Shown here one piece after another: positions 22,703-33,464 of a stretch of 64,000 bases of DNA. The position numbers and the translations under genes are program-made. This DNA is from Xenorhabdus ehlersii. Its GTDB lineage: Bacteria > Pseudomonadota > Gammaproteobacteria > Enterobacterales > Enterobacteriaceae. Position 1 is the first letter of the stretch. Each line of letters begins with the position of its first letter. The stretch covers positions 1 to 64,000 of the forward strand of contig NZ_RAQI01000004.1 of the NCBI RefSeq assembly GCF_003610465.1, written 5' to 3'. A model generated the notes under the pieces. That model ran no database searches, was not told the origin of the DNA, and worked only from the letters and a program-made list of their open reading frames with translations.

Positions 22703-22752
22703 CGGACGTTTGGCGTATGAGATGATTTATCTCATTGACCGCTAGACGTCCG
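22703..22752 (+). repeat. Long stem-loop downstream of trxA
   Basis: Outer arms 22703-22715 and 22740-22752 pair over 13 bp with two G-T wobbles (CGGACGTTTGGCG with CGCTAGACGTCCG). Inside, ATGAGAT (22717-22723) and ATCTCAT (22729-22735) form a second perfect 7-bp stem closed by GATTT. There is no T-tract, so it is not a standard terminator. It may protect the trxA mRNA 3' end or be a REP-like repeat. Confidence 0.7.
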
Positions 22753-23416
22753 CTACGAAGCATGGTAAGTTAGCGTCCATGTGCTTGTATGAAGCTTTGC
22801 TTGAGCGAATTCTTTATTTGATATAAAGAGTTGACATTAAGCACGTTACATACTAAACAATTTGTAGTGTCTGATAAATCTGTTATCTCTGGGTTACCTG
22901 AAGTATCTGATGACATATCGCATTTGGTAAAATTCCTGAGTCTATATACGGCTAATCCAGTATATAGCTTAGTACACTCATAACGTCCTAATGCTAAATA
23001 TCTTTAAGTCGAGTGTTTTTATCCTAGGCATTTTTATGTCGAGCCTTCTCCTTCTTGTGCTAGGTGTTAGGTATAGAATCTGCTAACAGTGCTTATGTTA
23101 AAAAACGTTTATGCTGAAAGATGTGTATGCTGAAATAGTGTCCACTGTTAAACCTTAATAGTGTTCGCATTATAAAATTGTATCTATTATAGATAGTTAT
23201 AACATATGGCACATAGATAGTTAGATGATAGTTTTGACAGTTTGTCAGCCTTATTTTGAAATCAATCTACGTACTTCAAACTATTGCCTTGTAATATAAT
23301 TTAATATGTTAGAAGGTGTTATTCGTTTCTGGTACAAATAAACAGGCATCGATAATGCTGCCATACCATTCACGTTTATAGTTCGAGATATACCCCGAGT
23401 TAAAGAACCCACCATT
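22753..23416 (+). other. rho upstream leader region
   Basis: About 660 bp before rho without a convincing gene. E. coli has a long rho leader with the RhoL peptide and autogenous Rho-dependent attenuation. I find no RhoL-like peptide here; a 24-codon frame starting at 23225 has no support. The last 30 bp before the rho ATG (CCGAGTTAAAGAACCCACC) are as in E. coli. Confidence 0.5.
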
Positions 23417-24676
23417 ATGAATCTTACCGAATTAAAGAATACGCCGGTATCTGAGTTGATTACTCTCGGCGAAAATATGGGGCTGGAAAACCTGGCTCGT
23501 ATGCGTAAGCAGGACATCATTTTCTCTATTCTCAAACAGCATGCGAAAAGCGGAGAGGATATTTTCGGAGATGGTGTGCTGGAGATATTGCAGGATGGAT
23601 TTGGTTTCCTCCGCTCCGCAGACAGTTCTTACCTTGCAGGTCCTGATGATATCTACGTTTCTCCTAGTCAAATCCGCCGCTTTAACCTCCGTACCGGTGA
23701 TACCATTTCAGGGAAAATCCGCCCACCAAAAGAAGGTGAACGCTATTTTGCCCTGTTGAAAGTTAATGAAGTCAACTTTGACAAACCTGAAAATGCCCGC
23801 AGTAAAATCCTGTTTGAAAACCTGACTCCACTTCATGCTAACAACCGCTTGCGTATGGAACGTGGTAATGGTTCTACTGAAGATTTGACAGCCCGTGTTC
23901 TGGATCTGGCAGCGCCGATTGGTCGTGGTCAGCGTGGCCTGATTGTTGCACCACCAAAAGCGGGTAAAACCATGCTGCTGCAAAATATTGCGGCTAACAT
24001 CGCTCATAACTACCCAGATTGTGTTTTGATGGTTTTGCTGATTGATGAGCGTCCAGAAGAAGTTACCGAAATGCAGCGTCTGGTAAAAGGCGAAGTGATT
24101 GCTTCAACCTTTGATGAACCTGCTTCCCGCCATGTGCAAGTGGCTGAAATGGTGATCGAAAAGGCAAAACGTCTGGTTGAACACAAAAAAGACGTTATTA
24201 TCCTGCTGGATTCCATTACCCGTCTGGCTCGTGCATATAACACTGTGGTTCCTGCTTCCGGTAAGGTCTTAACTGGTGGTGTGGATGCGAATGCCCTGCA
24301 TCGTCCAAAACGTTTCTTTGGTGCTGCACGTAATGTCGAAGAAGGTGGTAGTCTGACCATCATTGCGACTGCGCTGGTTGATACTGGCTCCAAGATGGAT
24401 GAGGTTATTTACGAAGAATTTAAAGGTACAGGTAACATGGAATTGCACCTGTCCCGTAAGATTGCGGAAAAACGTGTCTTCCCAGCCATTGATTACAACC
24501 GTTCTGGGACACGTAAAGAAGAGTTGCTCACTGCACAGGATGAGCTACAGAAGATGTGGATCTTACGTAAGATTATTCATCCAATGGGTGAAATCGACGC
24601 GATGGAATTCCTTATCAACAAACTGGCTATGACAAAAACAAACGAAGAGTTCTTCGACTTTATGAAACGCTCATAG
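23417..24676 (+). CDS. rho: Transcription termination factor Rho
   Basis: Hexameric RNA-dependent ATPase/helicase. 419 aa, identical in length to E. coli Rho. N-terminal helical domain (1-47), cold-shock-like primary RNA-binding site (about 48-118, GFGFLRS), and Walker A PPKAGKT at 179-185. The Q-loop and R-loop region with GVDANAL is near 290. Essential, probably autoregulated through its long leader. Confidence 0.97.
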   Translation: MNLTELKNTPVSELITLGENMGLENLARMRKQDIIFSILKQHAKSGEDIFGDGVLEILQDGFGFLRSADSSYLAGPDDIYVSPSQIRRFNLRTGDTISGKIRPPKEGERYFALLKVNEVNFDKPENARSKILFENLTPLHANNRLRMERGNGSTEDLTARVLDLAAPIGRGQRGLIVAPPKAGKTMLLQNIAANIAHNYPDCVLMVLLIDERPEEVTEMQRLVKGEVIASTFDEPASRHVQVAEMVIEKAKRLVEHKKDVIILLDSITRLARAYNTVVPASGKVLTGGVDANALHRPKRFFGAARNVEEGGSLTIIATALVDTGSKMDEVIYEEFKGTGNMELHLSRKIAEKRVFPAIDYNRSGTRKEELLTAQDELQKMWILRKIIHPMGEIDAMEFLINKLAMTKTNEEFFDFMKRS

Positions 24677-24726
24677 TGTTTGTAAAATTGATATTTCCGT
24701 AATAAGCAATATTCATTCGCTTCTCT

Positions 24727-24755
24727 AAAACGCCACATTTTTGTGGCGTTTTTTT
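24727..24755 (+). terminator. rho terminator
   Basis: AACGCCACA paired with TGTGGCGTT around TTTT, followed by seven T. Strong intrinsic terminator 50 bp after the rho stop. Confidence 0.9.
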
Positions 24756-25013
24756 ATCGAATATTTATTCTATTTGCCTGAAATGGTATGTTTTTTGCAT
24801 GTTTTTCGGGTGATTAGATGCATTTTTTCTAACCGAACGTTTTATAATTATGAATCACGCTTTACAGATCGCATGGTTTATTTGATTAATTTTATGAGTT
24901 AGAACTCTTTGTTTTGTTAACAGGGAGAGCTTATGGGTTCGGTGTCAAGTGGGACATCCATAAGTATACGAATAATAGATGCCCCGCCATTATTTTTATA
25001 GAGAGTTATTATT
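24756..25013 (+). promoter_or_regulatory. Upstream region of the ECA (wec) cluster
   Basis: About 260 bp between the rho terminator and wecA. A perfect -10 TATAAT lies at 24843-24848, but its -35 at a 17-bp distance is weak. Inverted CTTATGG/CCATAAG arms occur near 24931-24965. No gene is seen. Confidence 0.4.
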
Positions 25014-26102
25014 GTGAATATTCCCAGTATGAGTGTCGAAATTTTTTGCGTATTTATATTCTCATTTGTGTTTTTGTTTGTGGCTCGTAAGGCAGCAAAA
25101 AAAATCGGCCTGGTTGATAAACCGAATTACCGTAAACGTCATCATGGTTTAGTTCCTTTGGTGGGTGGCATATCTGTTTTTTTTGGTGTTTGTTTCGCAT
25201 TTATTATTACAAAAGAGTTTATACCTCATAAATGGTTGTATTTGGCTTGTGCGGGAATATTGGTTCTTATCGGTGCCTTAGATGACCGCTTTGATATCAG
25301 CGTGAAGATTCGGGCAACTATCCAAGCTTTGGTTGGTATCAGCATGATGTATTTTGCTGGCTTGAAGCTTGATAGCTTGGGGCATGCATTCGGGCCATGG
25401 GAAATGGTACTTGGGCCATTCAGCTACGTTGTGACGTTATTCGCTGTCTGGGCTGCTATCAATGCTTTCAATATGGTGGATGGGATTGATGGGTTACTGG
25501 GCGGGCTATCTTGTGTTTCTTTCGGTACGTTGGGTATTTTGTTGTATGAAAGTGGCAATACGGCACTGGCGTTTTGGTGTTTTGCGTTTATAGCGGGGAT
25601 TTTGCCTTACATCTTCCTTAATCTTGGCATATTAGGGAAACGTTTTAAGGTATTTATGGGGGATGCGGGAAGTACCCTAATTGGCTTTACCATTATTTGG
25701 CTATTGACTGAAGCGACGCAAGGGGAAAATGCTTCTATTAGCCCTGTGACAGCATTGTGGATTATTGCAATTCCATTGATGGACATGATCGCTATTATGT
25801 ACCGCCGATTGCGTAAGGGAATGAGTCCGTTTTCTCCAGATCGCCAGCATATTCACCATTTGATTATGCGTGCTGGGTTTACTTCTCGCCAGGCATTTAT
25901 TTTGATCACTTTGGCTGCGGCTCTATTGGCATCAATTGGAATTATTGGAGAGTGGCTAAGTTTTATTCCTGAATGGATAATGTTGGCATTATTTTTGCTT
26001 GCATTTATGTTGTATGGCTATTGCATCAAAAGAGCGTGGAAGGTAGCCCGTTTTATCAAACGGTGTAGGCGCCGTATGCGTCGGGCAGCAAGCCATCATT
26101 AA
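25014..26102 (+). CDS. wecA: UDP-GlcNAc:undecaprenyl-phosphate GlcNAc-1-phosphate transferase
   Basis: Integral membrane enzyme making lipid I (Und-PP-GlcNAc), the first step of enterobacterial common antigen and of many O antigens. 362 aa with a GTG start after a GAGAG ribosome site. Roughly eleven membrane segments; the Mg motif GALDDRFD, NAFNMVDGIDG and cytosolic HIHHL motifs are conserved. First gene of the 12-gene ECA cluster, in E. coli order. Confidence 0.96.
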   Translation: MNIPSMSVEIFCVFIFSFVFLFVARKAAKKIGLVDKPNYRKRHHGLVPLVGGISVFFGVCFAFIITKEFIPHKWLYLACAGILVLIGALDDRFDISVKIRATIQALVGISMMYFAGLKLDSLGHAFGPWEMVLGPFSYVVTLFAVWAAINAFNMVDGIDGLLGGLSCVSFGTLGILLYESGNTALAFWCFAFIAGILPYIFLNLGILGKRFKVFMGDAGSTLIGFTIIWLLTEATQGENASISPVTALWIIAIPLMDMIAIMYRRLRKGMSPFSPDRQHIHHLIMRAGFTSRQAFILITLAAALLASIGIIGEWLSFIPEWIMLALFLLAFMLYGYCIKRAWKVARFIKRCRRRMRRAASHH

Positions 26103-26131
26103 GACATCGACAATCAAAGAGGTTTTGTGCA

Positions 26132-27202
26132 GTGATAAATTCAGAAACGAAATCTAAACAGGATCAACCAGCTATAGAGCATGAACTGGATATTCGGGCA
26201 CTGTGTTATGCTTTGTGGCATGGAAAGATATGGATTATCGCCCTGGCAATAATTTTCGCTGCCGCCGCTCTGGGAGCATCTTATTTGATGCAGCAAAAAT
26301 GGAGCGCAACCGCTATTGTGAACTTACCGACAACGAATAATTTGGGTAGCTACTACTCGCAACAACAATTCCTGCGTAATTTGGATACCCATATCAATGC
26401 TTCGCCAGAAGCGCAATTACCGACCATTCCAGACGGTGCATACCAAGAATTCATGACACAGGTCTTTGCGTATGATACCCGTCGTGAATTTTGGCTTCAT
26501 TCTGAGTATTACAAACAACGCAAGGAAGGGCGTGCCAAAGCGGATGCTGTATTGTTGGATGAATTGATCAACGATATTAAAATCACGCACAGTGATAATA
26601 AAACATCATCAAATAACAGTATCAAATTGACAGCAGAAACCGCCGTTGATGCCAATCAACTTCTGCGTCAATATATTGCGTTCGCCAACCAACGGGCGAG
26701 CACTCACCTGAACAACGAAATTAAAGGGGCGTGGGCGACGCGGACTCAGTCAATGAAAGCATTGGTGAAACGTCAGGAGATGGTGGTAAAGGCAATATAT
26801 AATCGTGAATTGAATGTGTTGCAGCAGTCACTGAAAGTGGCTGAGAAGCAAGGTATTCACCGTAATCAGACAAACATCCCTATCGAAGAACTGCCTGAAT
26901 CCAAAATGTTTATGCTGGGTACATCATTACTGCAAGCCCAAATTGAAACTTTGGAAGCCACAGGCCCTGACTACAGCATCGATTATGATCAAAATATCGC
27001 GATGCTGGCTACGTTGAATGTCGGTCCGACTTTGCAGAACTCTTTCCAGACTTACCGCTATCTCAGAACACCGGAGGAACCCGTTAACCGAGACAGTCCT
27101 CGCCGTGCTTTCATGATGATTTTATGGGGAGCCGTAGGCATGTTGGTTGGTGCAGGTGTCGCTTTAGTAAAACGTCCTCGCTCCGATAGTTCATATAAGT
27201 AA
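26132..27202 (+). CDS. wzzE: ECA chain-length regulator WzzE
   Basis: Polysaccharide co-polymerase setting ECA chain length. 356 aa with a GTG start after AAGAGG. Membrane segments at about 33-53 and 324-345 flank a periplasmic, helix-rich domain; a P-rich stretch precedes the second membrane segment, as in the Wzz family. Between wecA and wecB as in E. coli. Confidence 0.94.
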   Translation: MINSETKSKQDQPAIEHELDIRALCYALWHGKIWIIALAIIFAAAALGASYLMQQKWSATAIVNLPTTNNLGSYYSQQQFLRNLDTHINASPEAQLPTIPDGAYQEFMTQVFAYDTRREFWLHSEYYKQRKEGRAKADAVLLDELINDIKITHSDNKTSSNNSIKLTAETAVDANQLLRQYIAFANQRASTHLNNEIKGAWATRTQSMKALVKRQEMVVKAIYNRELNVLQQSLKVAEKQGIHRNQTNIPIEELPESKMFMLGTSLLQAQIETLEATGPDYSIDYDQNIAMLATLNVGPTLQNSFQTYRYLRTPEEPVNRDSPRRAFMMILWGAVGMLVGAGVALVKRPRSDSSYK

Positions 27203-27283
27203 CAGTATGTAAATATAAACGATAGGTTTTGATCCCCCATTCTTGGAAGTATCTGCAATGATTGACAAAATAAGAGAGTCACT

Positions 27284-28414
27284 GTGAAAGTGTTGACTGT
27301 GTTTGGTACCCGGCCGGAGGCCATTAAAATGGCCCCGTTGGTACATGCGTTGGCTATGGATACTGCCTTTGAAGCAAAAGTGTGTGTCACAGCTCAGCAT
27401 AGGGAAATGCTGGATCAGGTATTGCATCTGTTTGGGATAACGCCGGATTTTGATCTGAATATCATGCAAAAAGGGCAGGATCTGACGGATATCACATGTC
27501 GTATCCTGCAAGGTATCAAGCCTGTATTAGAAGAATTCAAACCAGATGTGGTACTGGTGCATGGTGACACAACAACAACCATGGCAACGAGTCTGGCCGC
27601 TTTCTATCAGCATATTCCGGTAGGCCATGTTGAAGCTGGCTTAAGAACAGGGGATCTTTATTCACCATGGCCGGAAGAAGCCAACCGTAAGATTGCCGGA
27701 CACTTGGCTATGTACCATTTTGCACCGACGGAAAATTCCCGGAATAACCTCTTAAAAGAATCCATTGTGGAAAACCGTATTTTTGTTACAGGCAATACGG
27801 TGATTGATGCCCTGCTATCAGTGCGTGATCGCATCATGAATGATGAAGCCATGTATGGGCAGTTTGCTGAGCTTTATCCTTTCCTTAACCTAAATAAAAA
27901 AATGATCTTGGTGACAGGCCATCGCCGTGAAAATTTTGGTAAAGGGTTTGAGCGTATTTGTGAAGCATTGGCACAGATTGCCAAGGCGCATCCTGATGTC
28001 CAGATAGTTTATCCGGTCCATTTGAACCCGAATGTCAGTGAACCCGCTAAGCGCATTTTGCATGACATTGATAACGTTATCCTTATCAAACCACAGGATT
28101 ATCTGCCATTCGTCTATTTGATGAATCATGCCTATTTAATCTTGACCGATTCAGGGGGAATTCAGGAAGAAGCCCCTTCTCTGGGAAAACCGGTTTTAGT
28201 TATGCGCGATACCACTGAGCGACCTGAAGCGATTGATGCGGGGACAGTGCGACTGGTGGGAACAGAAACACAAACTATCGTTGCGGAAGTTACGCGTTTA
28301 TTGACGGATGTTAACGCCTACCAACAAATGAGCCATGCCCATAACCCTTATGGTGATGGCAGGGCTTGCCAGCGAATTCTTGAAGCATTGAGAAAAAATC
28401 AGGTGACATTATGA
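27284..28414 (+). CDS. wecB: UDP-N-acetylglucosamine 2-epimerase
   Basis: Makes UDP-ManNAc from UDP-GlcNAc for ECA. 376 aa (E. coli 376), GTG start at 27284. GT-B fold with N-terminal [21 protein letters not shown], the [10 protein letters not shown] motif and C-terminal [12 protein letters not shown]. It overlaps wecC by 4 bp (ATGA). Confidence 0.97.
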   Translation: MKVLTVFGTRPEAIKMAPLVHALAMDTAFEAKVCVTAQHREMLDQVLHLFGITPDFDLNIMQKGQDLTDITCRILQGIKPVLEEFKPDVVLVHGDTTTTMATSLAAFYQHIPVGHVEAGLRTGDLYSPWPEEANRKIAGHLAMYHFAPTENSRNNLLKESIVENRIFVTGNTVIDALLSVRDRIMNDEAMYGQFAELYPFLNLNKKMILVTGHRRENFGKGFERICEALAQIAKAHPDVQIVYPVHLNPNVSEPAKRILHDIDNVILIKPQDYLPFVYLMNHAYLILTDSGGIQEEAPSLGKPVLVMRDTTERPEAIDAGTVRLVGTETQTIVAEVTRLLTDVNAYQQMSHAHNPYGDGRACQRILEALRKNQVTL

Positions 28415-29673
28415 GTTTTGAAACAATTTCTGTTATCGGCCTGGGTTATATCGGTTTGCCCACTGCGGCGGCATTCGCCTCCCGTCAAAAGAGGGTTATT
28501 GGCGTGGATGTTAATCAACATGCGGTAGAAACGATTAACCGTGGTTCGATTCATATCGTTGAACCTGATTTAGATAAGGTAGTAAAAATTGCGGTAGAAG
28601 AGGGCTTTTTGAAAGCCGTGACTATTCCACAAACTGCGGATGCTTTCTTGATTGCTGTTCCTACGCCCTTCAAAGGGGAGCATGAACCCGATATGGCCTA
28701 TGTGCGTTCTGCGGCGGAATCAATAGCACCCGTCTTGAAAAAAGGTGATTTGGTTATTTTGGAATCCACTTCTCCTGTTGGTGCGACGGAGCAGATGGCT
28801 GCATGGTTAGCCGCGGTACGTCCTGATCTTTCATTCCCTCAACAAGCGGGTGAAAACTCAGATATCGATATCGCCTATTGCCCTGAGCGTGTTTTACCCG
28901 GGCAAGTTATGGTGGAATTGATTAAAAATGATCGTGTAGTAGGGGGTATGACAGCCAAATCTTCCCGCAGGGCGAGTGAGCTGTACAATATTTTCCTTGA
29001 AGGTGAATGTGTTATCACCAATGCCAGGACAGCGGAAATGTGCAAGCTGACAGAGAACAGTTTCCGTGATGTTAATATCGCTTTTGCCAACGAACTTTCC
29101 TTGATCTGTGCCGAACAGGGAATCAATGTGTGGGAGCTGATTAGTCTGGCAAACCGCCATCCACGTGTAAATATTTTGCAGCCTGGCCCTGGTGTAGGAG
29201 GGCATTGCATTGCCGTCGATCCGTGGTTCATTGTATCCCAGAATCCTGAGCAATCCCGTTTAATTCATACCGCGCGTTTGGTGAATGATGGCAAGCCGCT
29301 GTGGGTCGTGGATCAAGTGAAAGCCGCAGTCGCTGACTGTTTGGCTGAGAGTGGTAAACGGGCAAATGAGATTAAAATTGCCTGTTTTGGCTTGGCTTTC
29401 AAACCGAACATTGATGATTTACGGGAAAGTCCAGCCGTTTATATTACAAAAATGGTTGCACAGTGGCATGCAGGGCAAACCATCGCGGTTGAACCCAATG
29501 TGCATGAACTGCCCAATTCACTGAAAGATATGGTGGAATTGATGGATGTCAACCAGGCATTAGAGCAGGCTGACGTTGTATTGATGCTGGTGGATCATAG
29601 CCAGTTTAAAGCCATTACTGGTTCTGCAATAAAACAAAAATGGGTTGTTGATACAAAAGGAGTTTGGCGTTGA
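28411..29673 (+). CDS. wecC: UDP-N-acetyl-D-mannosamine dehydrogenase
   Basis: NAD-dependent four-electron oxidation of UDP-ManNAc to UDP-ManNAcA. 420 aa. N-terminal Rossmann loop [10 protein letters not shown] (11-20), catalytic Cys in [13 protein letters not shown] (about 268), and a C-terminal UDP-binding domain. Coupled to wecB; its stop overlaps the TTG start of rffG. Confidence 0.97.
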   Translation: MSFETISVIGLGYIGLPTAAAFASRQKRVIGVDVNQHAVETINRGSIHIVEPDLDKVVKIAVEEGFLKAVTIPQTADAFLIAVPTPFKGEHEPDMAYVRSAAESIAPVLKKGDLVILESTSPVGATEQMAAWLAAVRPDLSFPQQAGENSDIDIAYCPERVLPGQVMVELIKNDRVVGGMTAKSSRRASELYNIFLEGECVITNARTAEMCKLTENSFRDVNIAFANELSLICAEQGINVWELISLANRHPRVNILQPGPGVGGHCIAVDPWFIVSQNPEQSRLIHTARLVNDGKPLWVVDQVKAAVADCLAESGKRANEIKIACFGLAFKPNIDDLRESPAVYITKMVAQWHAGQTIAVEPNVHELPNSLKDMVELMDVNQALEQADVVLMLVDHSQFKAITGSAIKQKWVVDTKGVWR

Positions 29674-30740
29674 AACGTATTCTTATTACAGGTGGTGCAG
29701 GTTTTATCGGTTCTGCGGTTGTGCGCCACATTATTAATCAGACTGAAGATAGCGTCGTTGTCGTTGATAGCCTGACTTATGCCGGTAATCTTGAATCACT
29801 GGCTTCGGTAGCTAACCATCCCCGCTATGCATTTGAACAGGTTGATATCCGCCAGCGTGATGCCTTAGATCGCGTATTCCAACAATATCAACCGGATGCT
29901 GTCATGCATTTGGCCGCAGAAAGTCATGTTGACCGCTCCATTGACGGGCCAGCAGCTTTTATCGAAACCAATATCATCGGCACTTATACTTTGTTGGAAG
30001 CAGCTCGTGCATTTTGGCAACAGTTGGATCAGGAAAAACAGAGCCAATTCCGCTTCCACCATATTTCAACAGACGAAGTATATGGCGATCTGCATGGTGA
30101 AGATGGTTTCTTTACTGAAACCACACCTTACTCGCCAAGCAGTCCTTATTCTGCATCAAAAGCGTCCAGTGATCATCTGGTCAGGGCATGGCGCCGTACT
30201 TATGGCTTACCGACCATGATCACCAATTGTTCGAATAACTATGGTCCTTATCATTTCCCTGAGAAACTGATCCCATTGATGATCCTGAATGGGCTGGCAG
30301 GCAAGCCTTTGCCGGTCTATGGCAAAGGAGAGCAAATCCGTGACTGGCTCTATGTGGAAGATCATGCGCGTGCGTTGTATTTGGTGGTAACCCAGGCAGA
30401 GCCCGGCAAAACCTACAATATCGGTGGACATAATGAGCGCCGAAATATCGAAGTTGTGGAAACGATTTGCGAATTGCTGGAGGAGTTGCGCCCCGAAAAA
30501 CCTGCTGGGGTAGAGCATTATCGCGACCTTATTACTCATGTAACGGATCGCCCAGGACATGATATGCGTTATGCGATTGATGCGGCGAAAATTGAGCGTG
30601 AATTGGGGTGGATCCCCGAGGAAACGTTCGAATCTGGCATTCGCAAGACTGTGCAATGGTATCTGGAAAATGAGAGTTGGTGGAGAAGAGTTCAGGATGG
30701 CTCTTATACAGGGGAACGACTTGGGTTAGGAAATGAATAA
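29670..30740 (+). CDS. rffG: dTDP-glucose 4,6-dehydratase (ECA)
   Basis: Short-chain dehydrogenase/reductase making dTDP-4-keto-6-deoxyglucose toward dTDP-Fuc4NAc. The upstream TTG at 29664 is only 1 nt from AAAGGAG (29656-29662). The TTG at 29670 is 7 nt from it and overlaps the wecC stop (TTGA), so I use 29670 (356 aa; E. coli RffG 355). NAD motif GGAGFIG, catalytic YSASKASSD, and [11 protein letters not shown] are present. The rare TTG start suggests dependence on coupling to wecC. Confidence 0.95.
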   Translation: MKRILITGGAGFIGSAVVRHIINQTEDSVVVVDSLTYAGNLESLASVANHPRYAFEQVDIRQRDALDRVFQQYQPDAVMHLAAESHVDRSIDGPAAFIETNIIGTYTLLEAARAFWQQLDQEKQSQFRFHHISTDEVYGDLHGEDGFFTETTPYSPSSPYSASKASSDHLVRAWRRTYGLPTMITNCSNNYGPYHFPEKLIPLMILNGLAGKPLPVYGKGEQIRDWLYVEDHARALYLVVTQAEPGKTYNIGGHNERRNIEVVETICELLEELRPEKPAGVEHYRDLITHVTDRPGHDMRYAIDAAKIERELGWIPEETFESGIRKTVQWYLENESWWRRVQDGSYTGERLGLGNE

Positions 30741-30758
30741 GCCCATCAGGGGGAGCAG

Positions 30759-31640
30759 ATGAAAGGAATTATACTGGCTGGGGGCTCTGGCACCCGTTTG
30801 TATCCAATAACACGTGGCGTATCAAAGCAGTTGTTACCGATTTATGACAAGCCGATGATTTATTATCCGCTGTCAGTGTTAATGCTGTCGGGCATACGCG
30901 ATATCCTGATCATCTCGACACCGGAAGATTTACCTGCTTTTAAACGATTACTAGGCAGTGGCGAACAATTTGGTATCCAACTTAGTTATGCCGAACAGCC
31001 TTCACCTGATGGTTTGGCCCAGGCATTTCTGATTGGTGAAGAATTTATCGGTAATGATGCTTGCTGCTTGGTATTGGGTGACAATATCTTTTTTGGTCAA
31101 GCGTTTAGCCCGAAACTACAACATGTTGCTGGCCGAACAACAGGAGCGACAATATTCGGTTACCAAGTGATGGACCCTGAACGATTTGGCGTAGTGGAAT
31201 TTGACGAGCAGTATCGGGTTCTTTCCATAGAAGAAAAACCTGTACAGCCTAAATCCAATTGGGCGGTGACGGGTCTCTATTTCTACGACAACAAAGTCGT
31301 GGATTTTGCCAAACAAGTAAAACCTTCTGCGCGCGGGGAACTGGAAATCACCAGTATCAACCAGATGTATCTGGAATGCGGAGAATTGAATGTTGAATTA
31401 TTGGGGCGTGGTTTTGCCTGGTTAGATACGGGAACTCATGACAGCCTGATTGAAGCCAGTACTTTTGTTCAGACCGTCGAAAAACGTCAAGGCTTCAAAA
31501 TTGCCTGTTTGGAAGAGATCGCATGGCGTAATGGTTGGCTCAGTGAGGAGCAATTAAAAGTGGCGGCCACGGATTTGGCGAAAACAGGTTACGGCAACTA
31601 TCTGATGGATTTGCTCAATGTCTATTCACGCCAACCTTGA
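30759..31640 (+). CDS. rffH: Glucose-1-phosphate thymidylyltransferase (ECA)
   Basis: RmlA-family nucleotidyltransferase making dTDP-glucose for Fuc4NAc. 293 aa. N-terminal [20 protein letters not shown] signature, LGDNIFFGQ, and [10 protein letters not shown] motifs. GGGGGAG precedes the ATG. Its 3' end overlaps wecD by 23 bp. Confidence 0.96.
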   Translation: MKGIILAGGSGTRLYPITRGVSKQLLPIYDKPMIYYPLSVLMLSGIRDILIISTPEDLPAFKRLLGSGEQFGIQLSYAEQPSPDGLAQAFLIGEEFIGNDACCLVLGDNIFFGQAFSPKLQHVAGRTTGATIFGYQVMDPERFGVVEFDEQYRVLSIEEKPVQPKSNWAVTGLYFYDNKVVDFAKQVKPSARGELEITSINQMYLECGELNVELLGRGFAWLDTGTHDSLIEASTFVQTVEKRQGFKIACLEEIAWRNGWLSEEQLKVAATDLAKTGYGNYLMDLLNVYSRQP

Positions 31641-32346
31641 CCCCTTGGCCTGGGAAAGCCAGTTTTTTGGTTTGCCCACAGCTCGCCTGAATTTTTCGTC
31701 GGATGCGGCGGCATTGACGGCTGCTGATTTGGACCAATATGCATTGGTGCAAGCCAAAGTGGCAGCCCAACAAACGGGCATTATCGATGAGCTTTCTGTC
31801 TTAGGATTTTCACTGGTTGAAGGTGAGGTTGATTTACGGTTATCGATTGAGGCGGGAAATATTCCTGGCATTCATACGGGAAAGGAACTAATTTCGGCAA
31901 AACAAGAAGATATCCCCGTATTGAAGGAGGTGTCAGCCCGTGTATTTACGTCTAGCCGTTTTCGTGCACCCTGGTATCAACCGGATGACAGTGGGAAATT
32001 CTATGCTACCTGGGTTGAAAAAGCCGTTTTGGGCACATTTGATCACCAATGCCTGCTTATCAATAATGAACGTGGTCAAATAGCGGGCTTTGTCACCTTA
32101 AGGGATATAGGTAATAGCGAAGCACGCATTGGTTTATTGGCTGCTGTACCAGGCAATCATCATCAAGGGATTGGCAAAAAATTAATGTCGGCGGCGCAAC
32201 AGTGGTGTCATAACCATCAGATACAATGGCTGAGAGTGGCTACGCAAATCAGCAACATCGCTGCGTTGCGTCTTTATACACGTTGTGGTGCCATCATTGA
32301 AAGCACCGCATATTGGTTATACAGAGGACGAAATGATTCCATTTAA
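31618..32346 (+). CDS. wecD: dTDP-4-amino-4,6-dideoxygalactose N-acetyltransferase
   Basis: GNAT-family acetyltransferase (RffC) completing dTDP-Fuc4NAc. 242 aa. It aligns with E. coli WecD from [13 protein letters not shown] (MPVRASIEPLTWE), which supports the ATG at 31618 inside rffH. The C-terminal GNAT acetyl-CoA loop ([12 protein letters not shown]) and [10 protein letters not shown] end are conserved. It overlaps wecE by 14 bp. Confidence 0.95.
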   Translation: MSIHANLDPLAWESQFFGLPTARLNFSSDAAALTAADLDQYALVQAKVAAQQTGIIDELSVLGFSLVEGEVDLRLSIEAGNIPGIHTGKELISAKQEDIPVLKEVSARVFTSSRFRAPWYQPDDSGKFYATWVEKAVLGTFDHQCLLINNERGQIAGFVTLRDIGNSEARIGLLAAVPGNHHQGIGKKLMSAAQQWCHNHQIQWLRVATQISNIAALRLYTRCGAIIESTAYWLYRGRNDSI

Positions 32347-33463
32347 TAAACCACCGGTAGTCGGCACTGAACTTGAATACATGCAACAGGCGATGGCTAG
32401 CGGTAAGTTGTGTGGTGATGGAGAATTTACCAAACGTTGTGAAGCGTGGATGGAACAGCGCTTTAATTGCCCGAAGGTATTGTTGACACCATCTTGTACA
32501 GCTTCACTGGAAATGGCGGCAATGTTGTTGAATATCCAGCCGGGTGATGAAGTCATTATGCCGAGCTATACCTTTGTATCGACCTCCAATGCCTTTGTTC
32601 TGCGTGGTGCTACCATTGTGTTCGTGGATATTCGTCCTGATACCATGAACATTGATGAGGACAAGATTGAAGCAGCTATTACAGAGAAAACCCGTGCTAT
32701 CGTACCGGTGCATTATGCGGGCGTGGCCTGTGAAATGGATACCATCATGGCACTGGCGAAAAAATATAACCTGTATGTGGTGGAAGATGCCGCACAGGGC
32801 GTCATGTCCACCTATAAAGGCCGTGCATTGGGCACAATTGGGCATATTGGTTGTTTCAGCTTTCATGAAACCAAAAATTACTCGGCCGGTGGTGAAGGCG
32901 GGGCAACATTAATCAATGATAAATCCATGATTGCCCGTGCCGAAATCATCCGAGAGAAAGGCACTAACCGCAGTCAATTCTTCCGCGGGCAAGTAGACAA
33001 ATACACATGGCGTGATATCGGTTCCAGTTATCTGCTCTCTGATCTGCAAGCGGCTTACCTGTGGGCACAACTGGAACTTGCTGAAAAAATTAACCAACGC
33101 CGCCTGACTTTGTGGGAGAACTACCATCAAGCCTTGAAACCGTTAGCAGACGCTGGACATTTAGTTTTACCAATTGTTCCGGAAGGCTTGGAACACAATG
33201 CCCACATGTTCTATATCAAGCTCAAAGATGTAGAAGAACGTAGCGCATTCAATAGTTATATGAAAGAGAATGGTATCCTGAGCGTATTCCACTACGTGGC
33301 ATTGCATACCAGCCCTGCGGGTGAGAAATGTGGCCGTTTCCACGGCGAAGATCGCTTTACCACCCGTGAAAGTGACCGCTTAGTTCGCTTACCAATGTTC
33401 TACAACATCACTGATACAGAGCAGCAAATTGTTATCGATCGTATCAAGGAATTTTTCGCCTGA
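32333..33463 (+). CDS. wecE: dTDP-4-amino-4,6-dideoxygalactose transaminase
   Basis: DegT/DnrJ/EryC1-family PLP aminotransferase (RffA). ATG 32333 (376 aa; alignment begins [17 protein letters not shown]), with AGAGG at 32323-32327 inside wecD. The PLP lysine is in SFHETKNYSAGGEGG. The earlier in-frame start at 32285 is not supported by the family. Confidence 0.96.
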   Translation: MIPFNKPPVVGTELEYMQQAMASGKLCGDGEFTKRCEAWMEQRFNCPKVLLTPSCTASLEMAAMLLNIQPGDEVIMPSYTFVSTSNAFVLRGATIVFVDIRPDTMNIDEDKIEAAITEKTRAIVPVHYAGVACEMDTIMALAKKYNLYVVEDAAQGVMSTYKGRALGTIGHIGCFSFHETKNYSAGGEGGATLINDKSMIARAEIIREKGTNRSQFFRGQVDKYTWRDIGSSYLLSDLQAAYLWAQLELAEKINQRRLTLWENYHQALKPLADAGHLVLPIVPEGLEHNAHMFYIKLKDVEERSAFNSYMKENGILSVFHYVALHTSPAGEKCGRFHGEDRFTTRESDRLVRLPMFYNITDTEQQIVIDRIKEFFA

Positions 33464-33464
33464 T

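Noticed and set aside
23225..23299. 24-codon frame as the rho leader peptide
   Set aside because: No similarity to RhoL and no clear ribosome site.
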